6,160 nucleotides of DNA, taken from NCBI GenBank assembly GCA_047639615.1, contig JBLIOL010000315.1, positions 1 through 6,160 on the forward strand. Direction: 5' to 3'. The position numbers and the translations under genes are program-made. The DNA is from CAYWNK01 sp047639615 (lineage in GTDB: Bacteria; Planctomycetota; UBA1135; GCA-002686595). Every line of letters starts with the position of its first letter. Position 1 is the first letter of the stretch. Below, piece after piece: positions 1 through 5,230 of this stretch. Below the pieces are notes generated by a model. The model ran no database searches. It saw only the letters and a program-made list of their open reading frames with translations, and had not been told where the DNA came from.

Positions 1-170
1 AGTGGAACCACTACTACATCCGCGCGATCAACGGCGAGGTCCGACTCTGGGTCAATGGCAAAGAGGTCAACGGCGGAAACGAGTGCAAGCCGTCGAAGGG
101 CTACCTGGCCCTCGAAGCGGAAGGTGCGCCGGTCGCGTTTCGGAACCTGCGCATTCGCGAGCTACCCTAG
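1..170 (+). CDS. 3-keto-disaccharide hydrolase / DUF1080 domain protein, C-terminal 55 residues only
   Basis: The reading frame begins at base 3, enters from outside the window and stops at TAG 168-170, giving 55 residues. The visible part has the C-terminal signature of the DUF1080 (3-keto-disaccharide hydrolase) fold, a concanavalin-like beta-sandwich. It starts WNHYYIRA, runs through a strand pair LWVNGKEV, and ends GYLALEAEGAPVAFRNLRIREL. In this family the closing segment is typically G-x-IxLQxEGxPVxFRNIxIxxL. Members are usually exported and act on oxidised or modified disaccharides; many planctomycete paralogues are uncharacterised. The N-terminus, any signal peptide, and the catalytic region lie outside the window, so substrate and localisation cannot be judged. 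The next gene on the same strand starts 433 bp later, so cotranscription is unlikely. The family assignment is strong for so short a piece; the exact activity is inference. Confidence 0.85.
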   Translation, partial: WNHYYIRAINGEVRLWVNGKEVNGGNECKPSKGYLALEAEGAPVAFRNLRIRELP

Positions 171-603
171 CTCTCGGCAGAGGCGCTGGTGTATGACTCG
201 CCGCCCACATGACGAGAGCATCCATTGGTGTTCGCTGATATTTCAGATGTTCAATCAGCGCTGTAGTCGTGGATCTTCGAGATCGCCAAGCAAAGGCAGA
301 GTGCCGCCTGAGGTAACCCAACAGTGGTCGGCTCGAGAACTCGGCCACTTCAAAGTCGATCTCCGCGCGACGTGGCTTATCCACAGCAGCCGCTCAGTAC
401 GCTCGCGTAGAGCCTCGAGCTTGGTCTTGCACAGCGTCACGGCCGACATGTCGTCCTACGTGAGGCCAGATGCAGTCTGGCACGCAGCCGGACATGCCCC
501 CCACCGACCGTCCTACAACAGTCGAACTCTATGATCCGCGACCTGCGCTAGAGTGGGCCTTCCCCACGGTCCCGATCTTGCTCTCGCCACGACCTCCTCG
601 AAG
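171..603. other. intergenic region between the DUF1080 gene and the S9 peptidase gene
   Basis: No convincing gene is visible in these 433 bp. Open frames exist on both strands, but none has a recognisable domain, signal peptide or start context. The region must hold the promoter of the S9 peptidase gene. A TATGAT hexamer at 530-535, about 70 bp before that ATG, could be a -10 box, but no convincing -35 hexamer lies 16-18 bp upstream. Short inverted repeats occur at 233-260, 272-284, 444-453 (CGACATGTCG) and 465-481 (GCCAGA/TCTGGC, 5-nt loop). Individually they are no rarer than chance predicts. One consensus DnaA box TTATCCACA lies at 377-385 without companions. On the minus strand, 449 down to about 190 has some coding-like third-position bias split over two frames. 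Confidence 0.7.
233..260. terminator. possible stem-loop downstream of the DUF1080 gene
   Basis: CGCTGAT (233-239) and ATCAGCG (254-260) form a perfect 7-bp inverted repeat around a 14-nt AT-rich loop, 62 bp past the DUF1080 stop. It is well placed to end that transcript or protect its 3' end. There is no following T-tract on either strand, so it does not match a canonical intrinsic terminator. An internal competing pairing (CTGA/TCAG) is also possible. Confidence 0.25.
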
Positions 604-2640
604 ATGAATCTACGCCTGTTTCTCTGCGGCGCATTGGCCGCCTTGGCATCGACGTCCGCGGCCCAAGAAGCCAAGCGTCCGCTTGTCATCGATGACTTCT
701 TCCAATTGAAGTACGTCGGCAATCCGCACCTCAGCCCTGATGGCCAGTGGATTGCTTACACCCAGACGACCTCCGACCTGAAGAAGGACAAGTCCGAGAC
801 TAGGATTTGGATGATTCCCAGCGCGGGGGGAGAGGCTCTGCCCATGACCGCCAAGGGCTCCTCGGCGTCCAGCCCGCGCTGGAGCCCCGATGGCAAGTAC
901 CTGTCGTTCCTCTCGAAGCGCGGCGATGGCAAGACCCAGGTTTGGGCGCTCAACCGACTCGGGGGCGAAGCGCAAGAGCTCACCAAGGTCGTGCAGGGCG
1001 TTGGTGGCTATGAGTGGTCCCCCGACAGCCAACGTCTTCTGCTTCAGATCACAGACCCGAAGCCGTACGAGTTGACCGAGGATAAGAAAGACGACAAGAA
1101 GCCCCGGCCCCACGTCATCGACCGCCTGCAGTTCAAGCGCGACAACACGGGCTACCTGGACCGGTATCGCACACATCTGTACGTCTATACCCCCGGCTCG
1201 GAGAAGAATCCGATTCAGATCACCTCAGGCGACTTCGATGACTCCTCCCCCGTGTGGAGCCCGGACGGCAAATCGATCGCCTTCGTCAGCAACCGCACGG
1301 AAGAGCCCGACGGCAATCCCAACTCCGACATTTGGGTCGTCTCCGCGGACAACGGAGACAAGGGTGCAACGCTACTGCAGCTCACCACCAACCCCCGGGA
1401 GGATTCGAGTCCCAGTTGGAGTCCGGATGGATCCGCGATCACATACATCACAGTAACAGCCCCCCTGCGCACCCTGTGGTACGCCACGAACCGATTAGCC
1501 ACGGTGCCTGCCGCGGGCGGCCAACCAACGCTCTTGGCCGAGGGCCTCGATCGCAACCTGAGCCGTCCCCACTTCGCGGCCGATGGCGCCTCGATCTACG
1601 CTCTGCTCGAGGATAGCGGGGAGCGTCAGCTCGTCTCCCTGCCCGCCGCCGGAGGCAAGCTGACACGGCACATCACCGGCCAGGTCAGCGTTCGCGACTA
1701 CACGCTCAAGGGATCCGAGCTTGCCGTTCTGCTCCACAAGCCCAAGATCGCTGGGGAGCTCTTTCGATTCAAGGACGGGCAGCTGGCACAGCTAACCCGT
1801 GCGAACCAGGCCCTGCTCGATCAAGTTGAGCTGACTACGGTGGAGAACATCCACTTCCCCAGTGACGACGGTACGCAGATCGAGGGTTTCCTCTACCGCC
1901 CCATCGGTTTTAACCCGGCCATGAAGTACCCGACCATCCTCTGGAATCACGGCGGCCCGGTCTCCCAGTACGACTGGAGTTTCAACTTCAATGCCCAACT
2001 CTTTGCAGCCAACGGATACCTGGTGGCACAGATCAACCCCAGGGGCTCCTCTGGCTACGGCCAGGCCTTTTCGGAAGCCCTGTTGGCCGACTGGGGCAAC
2101 CTCGACGTTCAAGACGTCCTTGCCGGTGTCGACTCACTGATCGAGAGGGGCCTCGCGGATCCCGACAAGCTAGGCGTGGGAGGCTGGTCCTACGGCGGTA
2201 TCTTGACCAACTACGTCATCACCCAAACCACCCGCTTCAAAGCCGCCATCTCAGGCGCTAGTGAAGCCCTCTACCGTGCCAACTACGGCCACGATCACTA
2301 TCAAATGTGGTGGGAAGTTGAGCTCGGCTTGCCCTGGGAGAATGCCGAGGCCTGGGAGCGCATTTCCCCCTTCAACAAGCTCGCTAACATCACCACCCCC
2401 ACCCTTTGGATCGGTGGTGCCGTCGACTGGAACGTACCCATCCTAAATTCCGAGCAGATGTACCAGGGTATGAAGAGACTGGGCCGCACGACCCAACTCG
2501 TGGTTTACCCCGGTGAGCACCACGGCATCCGGCGCCCAACCTTCCAGCAGGATCGCTTTGAGCGTTTCCTGGGTTGGTTCGACCTGCACATCAAGGGCAC
2601 TGTGCGCAAGCCCGCGGGGGAAGGGCTGCAAGCCAAGTAG
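604..2640 (+). CDS. exported S9-family (prolyl oligopeptidase superfamily) peptidase, acylaminoacyl-/dipeptidyl-peptidase-like
   Basis: A 678-aa serine peptidase with the COG1506-type layout. Residues 1-20 are a signal peptide (MNLRLFLCGALAAL then ASTSAA, predicted cleavage before QEAK), implying export to the periplasm or cell surface. Residues ~25-400 are an N-terminal beta-propeller with PD40-type blade motifs: LSPDGQWIAY (43-52), WSPDGKYLSF (93), WSPDSQRLLL (138), WSPDGKSIAF (218), WSPDGSAITY (272), and a degenerate FAADGASIYA (324). A charged KKDDKK-type linker at ~159-166 precedes the S9C-like HVIDRLQFKRD..GYLDRYRTHLYV segment. Residues ~414-678 are the alpha/beta-hydrolase domain: HGGP (449-452), NPRGSSGYG (478-486), nucleophile Ser529 in GGWSYGG, Asp608 in GAVDWNVP, His640 in GEHHG. 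The triad order and spacing are normal, so it should be active, probably releasing acylated amino acids or dipeptides from short peptides; substrate is inference. The ATG at 604 is chosen because it begins the signal peptide; the in-frame GTG at 553 would add 17 non-hydrophobic residues. No Shine-Dalgarno is visible. It converges on the following gene. Confidence 0.95.
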   Translation: MNLRLFLCGALAALASTSAAQEAKRPLVIDDFFQLKYVGNPHLSPDGQWIAYTQTTSDLKKDKSETRIWMIPSAGGEALPMTAKGSSASSPRWSPDGKYLSFLSKRGDGKTQVWALNRLGGEAQELTKVVQGVGGYEWSPDSQRLLLQITDPKPYELTEDKKDDKKPRPHVIDRLQFKRDNTGYLDRYRTHLYVYTPGSEKNPIQITSGDFDDSSPVWSPDGKSIAFVSNRTEEPDGNPNSDIWVVSADNGDKGATLLQLTTNPREDSSPSWSPDGSAITYITVTAPLRTLWYATNRLATVPAAGGQPTLLAEGLDRNLSRPHFAADGASIYALLEDSGERQLVSLPAAGGKLTRHITGQVSVRDYTLKGSELAVLLHKPKIAGELFRFKDGQLAQLTRANQALLDQVELTTVENIHFPSDDGTQIEGFLYRPIGFNPAMKYPTILWNHGGPVSQYDWSFNFNAQLFAANGYLVAQINPRGSSGYGQAFSEALLADWGNLDVQDVLAGVDSLIERGLADPDKLGVGGWSYGGILTNYVITQTTRFKAAISGASEALYRANYGHDHYQMWWEVELGLPWENAEAWERISPFNKLANITTPTLWIGGAVDWNVPILNSEQMYQGMKRLGRTTQLVVYPGEHHGIRRPTFQQDRFERFLGWFDLHIKGTVRKPAGEGLQAK

Positions 2641-2676
2641 CAGCCCCTCCCAAGTAGCCAGCGAGGGCTCGTCCCA

Positions 2677-2693
2677 AGGGTCTTCCGGACTCT
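2677..2693. terminator. possible bidirectional terminator hairpin in the convergent junction
   Basis: AGGGTC (2677-2682) and GACTCT (2688-2693) can pair over 6 bp, with one G-U pair as RNA, around the 5-nt loop TTCCG. It lies 37 bp past the S9 stop and overlaps the stop codon of the facing gene. A second weak stem, AGCCC(C)TC 2642-2649 with GAGGGCT 2663-2669, lies just upstream. Neither has a T-tract, so this is a candidate from position more than from sequence strength. Confidence 0.28.
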
Positions 2694-4401
2694 ATTGGAA
2701 CACGATCTCGATGCCGTCCGTGAAGTTCGAGGTCGGGCCACTCTGGAAGTCACGGAACCAGCATTGGAAGTTCCAGGTCTCGCCAGCTAGCACGGAGTGC
2801 ACGCCGCTCGCCCGCGGGAGTACGGTGAGGTCCACATGGATCATCAACTCGCCCCCAGCCCCGGAGTTGGCGACCTGATTCGAGTGCCGACCAATTCCGC
2901 CGCCCAGGCATAGGTTCCCGCTGGAACCGCCAGGGAACGGTATAAAGCCTTGGAGATCCGAATTCAGGAAATACCCCCAGACGTTGAGAGGCAGCTGGGT
3001 CGCAACCAGAGTCAGGTTGTTGCTCGAGACAGTCCCATCGCCGAAGGCAGAGATTCGCGCCGGATTGCCGCTCGAGTTCAAGTTGGCGGGCCCGCAGTAG
3101 TTGTCGCCAATCGAAAAGGGACTGCGATCCCTCATAAAAACATCCGACTGGTTGTTCGTGTCGCCGGACACAAGGTTTGCAGCTCTGCTTCCATAGGCAA
3201 TTTGGCGCCCGTCACCGGAGAGGCAGGGCTTCATGCTGAAGCCATCCCCTAGCACTCCTGCTGAGTCCACACTGGCGCGGACGGTGTCCCCCGTAACAAG
3301 ATCGTGCACGAAGACATCGCTGGCGGAGTTCGTGTCCCCCAGCACAAGATTGGTCGCCCAACTGGTGAACCCAACATAGCGCCCGTCCGCTGAGAGGAAG
3401 GCATCCTGGCAAGTGCTATTGGCCGGCAGGCCCTGCGAGCTCACTGATGCGCGGATGACGACTCCGGTTGCGCGGTCCTTAACGAATACGTCAGCGGCGC
3501 TGTTGGTATCGCCCGCGATGAGGTTGGTGGCCACGCTGTTGAAGGTCACGAAGCGACCATCCGCCGAGAGGCTGCCGGTCCAGCTCTGCTGGTCAGGTTC
3601 CGCCCCACTGGCGCCGATGCTCACGCGCTCGGTCAAGCCCGAAGCAAGCTCGTGGACGAACACATCGTGGGCTCCATTCCAATCTCCTGGCACGAGATTC
3701 CTGGCGTAGCTGTAGTAGGTGACCGTACTGCCATCGGCCGATATGCGAGGCAGGTAGCTGCTGTCGTTCCCCTGCCCCCCAGCGGAGTCGACACTCACGC
3801 GTACGGTTGTTCCGCTCAGCCTGTCACGAACGAAAACATCCAGCACGCCATTCGTATCGCCCTGGACTAGGTTGGTAGCTGTGCTGTTGAAGACCACGAA
3901 GCGGCCATCTGCCGAGATCGATGGTTGGAAGCTATCGTGGTTTCCTCGGACCCCCTGAGAATCGGTACTGACCAAGGTCGTCGTACCCGTCACACGGTCA
4001 TGGACAAACACGTCACTAGCCTGGTTCACGTCGCCAGGCGCGAGGTTGGTGGCCACGCTGTTGAAGGCCACATACCGACCGTCACCCGAGATCGAAGCAT
4101 AGGCGCTGGAGTCGTTGCCCAAGGTGCCGGAGGAATTCACGCTCACCAGCACGGTCTGCCCGGACGCGGGCTCGTGAACGAAGACATCGAACCTTCCATT
4201 GGTATCGCTCGGAGCAAGGTTGGAAGACCAGCTATGGAAGGCCACGCACGCCCCGTCGAGGGAGATGGCGGTGTACTCGCCGCTGGAAGAGTTTCCCTGG
4301 ATCCCCCCCGAGCCCACGCTGGCCCGAACCGTAGTCTGAGCGCTGAGTGGTGATAGTAGGACCAAGCCGAGGGACATTTGCACCAAGGGTCGTAACTGCA
4401 T
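2692..4401 (-). CDS. exported seven-bladed PD40/TolB-like beta-propeller protein with a C-terminal module seen in planctomycete secreted proteins
   Basis: A 569-aa protein, read from ATG at 4401 to TAG at 2692-2694. Residues 1-21 are a signal peptide (cleavage after LSPLSA, before QTT). Residues 36-426 are seven consecutive blades of 58-59 aa, each with an [IL]SxDGR-type beta-hairpin, a NLxxGDTNxxxDVFV loop and a (T/S)G-T-VRxSVxSxG strand. Such PD40-like repeats occur in TolB-related and many secreted bacterial proteins and usually mediate binding, not catalysis. Residues ~430-569 form a separate module with CGPA near the start, GGSSGNLCLGG in the middle (Cys436, Cys498, Cys547), and GETWNFQ.WFRD..PTSNFTD..EIVF at the end. 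I recall this module as the C-terminus of many otherwise unrelated planctomycete exported proteins; its job is unknown to me. No catalytic motif is visible. The start is supported by the signal peptide and by AGGAAG at 4405-4410. Upstream codons to 4665 are open but look non-coding. Function is not assigned; an extracellular binding or surface role is inference. Confidence 0.9.
   Translation of the reverse strand: MQLRPLVQMSLGLVLLSPLSAQTTVRASVGSGGIQGNSSSGEYTAISLDGACVAFHSWSSNLAPSDTNGRFDVFVHEPASGQTVLVSVNSSGTLGNDSSAYASISGDGRYVAFNSVATNLAPGDVNQASDVFVHDRVTGTTTLVSTDSQGVRGNHDSFQPSISADGRFVVFNSTATNLVQGDTNGVLDVFVRDRLSGTTVRVSVDSAGGQGNDSSYLPRISADGSTVTYYSYARNLVPGDWNGAHDVFVHELASGLTERVSIGASGAEPDQQSWTGSLSADGRFVTFNSVATNLIAGDTNSAADVFVKDRATGVVIRASVSSQGLPANSTCQDAFLSADGRYVGFTSWATNLVLGDTNSASDVFVHDLVTGDTVRASVDSAGVLGDGFSMKPCLSGDGRQIAYGSRAANLVSGDTNNQSDVFMRDRSPFSIGDNYCGPANLNSSGNPARISAFGDGTVSSNNLTLVATQLPLNVWGYFLNSDLQGFIPFPGGSSGNLCLGGGIGRHSNQVANSGAGGELMIHVDLTVLPRASGVHSVLAGETWNFQCWFRDFQSGPTSNFTDGIEIVFQ
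3124..4296 (-). repeat. seven tandem 174-bp coding repeats (58-aa propeller blades)
   Basis: Blade boundaries on the minus strand are 4296-4120 (59 aa), 4119-3946, 3945-3772, 3771-3598, 3597-3424, 3423-3250 (each 58 aa), and a shortened seventh at 3249-3124. Blades 2-6 are exactly 58 aa with no insertions or deletions. All seven keep D-x-N-x-x-x-D-V-F. The copies have diverged at DNA level, so this is an old internal duplication and not a recent tandem expansion. Confidence 0.9.
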
Positions 4402-4404
4402 TTG

Positions 4405-4410
4405 CTTCCT
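4405..4410 (-). promoter_or_regulatory. ribosome binding site of the propeller gene
   Basis: On the minus strand AGGAAG lies three bases before the ATG at 4401; measured from its AGGA core the gap is five bases. It is the only convincing Shine-Dalgarno in the window and helps fix this start over upstream in-frame alternatives. Confidence 0.5.
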
Positions 4411-4427
4411 ATTGAAGGTGATTGAAG
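4411..4427. repeat. short direct repeat ATTGAAG-GTG-ATTGAAG next to the propeller-gene start
   Basis: ATTGAAG occurs at 4411-4417 and again at 4421-4427, a 10-bp period equal to about one helical turn. It directly abuts the AGGAAG ribosome binding site of the minus-strand gene. Direct repeats with helical spacing beside a start often bind a regulator, but they may be chance or simply 5' untranslated sequence. Confidence 0.4.
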
Positions 4428-4973
4428 ATTCTGAGGTCTCCGTACCAATTGCAGAATGCGTGCCACACGCGCCGCTGCCGCGAAACAAGTACCGCAAGCC
4501 TGCTCCCGGCCCCGCAAGTCCCCAAAGCCAAGGACAGCAGTACGGCTTCGCTCCCCGCCAACCTCGACCTAACGCCAGCGTTTCACCGGGGAGAATGGGC
4601 TCGCACACCAAGGGATCAGCGAGCTGAGGAGCGGTACAAGCACGGGAACCGTGCGCCAACCGCACAGATCGTATTCAGCATCCCCGATTGGGACGCGAGT
4701 GTCGTACTCGGATCTTGCACGACCCGCGGCATAGAACCGGCCCCGACTTCGTTACGCCAAGCACCTACAAACCACGCGCAAACCTGCTGCCCGCGCAGCT
4801 CGCAAGCTGAACTGGGCCGTCCCGTCGAAGGGGCTGAACCCACATGCATTCGCGTCGTTCAATGAGCACCGGAATTCGATCCATCCGCATCACAAACGGC
4901 GTTCTGGGGAAACTCCTCTGCCAGTATGTCCGGATCGCTCGGCCCTCAACTCATCTGGCGTCACACCGACTAG

Positions 4974-5027
4974 TTGCGCGCCCCTTAAGTGACACAACGA
5001 CTATCGACCGGCCAATGGGGCGCGCGA
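4974..5027. repeat. GC-rich inverted repeat with 32-bp spacer
   Basis: GCGCGCCCC (4976-4984) and GGGGCGCGC (5017-5025) are perfect complements. Allowing one G-U and one further A-T pair, the stem extends to 11 bp (4974-4984 with 5017-5027). It lies about 205 bp before the CE15 start codon. It could be an RNA stem in a long leader, an operator, or a terminator for an unrecognised transcript. In GC-rich DNA such a pair is only moderately improbable. Confidence 0.4.
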
Positions 5028-5230
5028 GTCAAGCGGGAGCGAGTTCGGCCAACCGCGGGGCTGAAAGGCCGGAGACGGGGGCCAGGTGATCGAACCGCAC
5101 CGACTTACTCGGGTATACGATGGGAACGCTGAACTTCCAATCCTCCCGATAGCCCCCTTGCCATAGCTCGGTCAACAGCAGTTGGCGGACTTTGTACTCA
5201 GGTAGCGCACGCTGCACCGGATGCCAAACG

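Larger units (their letters stand above)
4402..5230. other. 829-bp divergent intergenic region between the propeller gene and the CE15 esterase gene
   Basis: No gene is supported here. Several open frames cross it on both strands, but they lack domains and signal peptides and have skewed, low-complexity composition. It must hold two divergent promoters. Visible structure: the direct repeat at 4411-4427; a perfect GCACGG-GAA-CCGTGC hairpin at 4640-4654; an inverted repeat with 9-bp perfect arms at 4976-4984/5017-5025; and a weaker TTCGGCC/GGCCGGA pair at 5044-5050/5067-5073. TATACGAT at 5114-5121, about 110 bp before the CE15 ATG, resembles a -10 box but has no good -35. A 62-aa minus-strand frame (5217-5029) has a more natural composition than its neighbours but is unrecognised. 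No tRNA, riboswitch or insertion-sequence end was found. Confidence 0.65.

Noticed and set aside
377..385. Consensus DnaA box TTATCCACA as part of a replication origin
   Set aside because: A single box with no second copy, no AT-rich unwinding region and no dnaA/dnaN-type neighbours.
444..453. Perfect palindrome CGACATGTCG as an operator
   Set aside because: Several 10-bp palindromes are expected by chance in 6 kb, and it lies about 150 bp before the nearest start with no second copy.
55..534. 159-codon open frame on +
   Set aside because: It overlaps the DUF1080 coding end in another frame, is rich in Arg/Ser with no domain, and continues through apparent non-coding DNA. Taken as a GC-rich chance frame.
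553..603. GTG at 553 as start of the S9 peptidase
   Set aside because: It would put 17 non-hydrophobic residues before a well-formed signal peptide beginning at ATG 604.
610..1176. 188-codon open frame on - inside the S9 gene
   Set aside because: It is antisense to a strongly conserved propeller region and has no recognisable domain; a shadow of high GC third positions.
4402..4665. N-terminal extension of the propeller protein to 4665
   Set aside because: The added residues are Cys/Gly/Pro-rich and precede a clear ribosome binding site and signal peptide at 4401.
4422..4865. 147-codon open frame on + in the divergent gap
   Set aside because: No domain, noise-like composition, and a start inside the 5' region of the opposite gene.
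5088..5096. GGTTCGATC on the minus strand as a tRNA T-loop
   Set aside because: The flanking bases cannot form the 5-bp T stem around a 7-nt loop, and no matching anticodon or acceptor stems are present.
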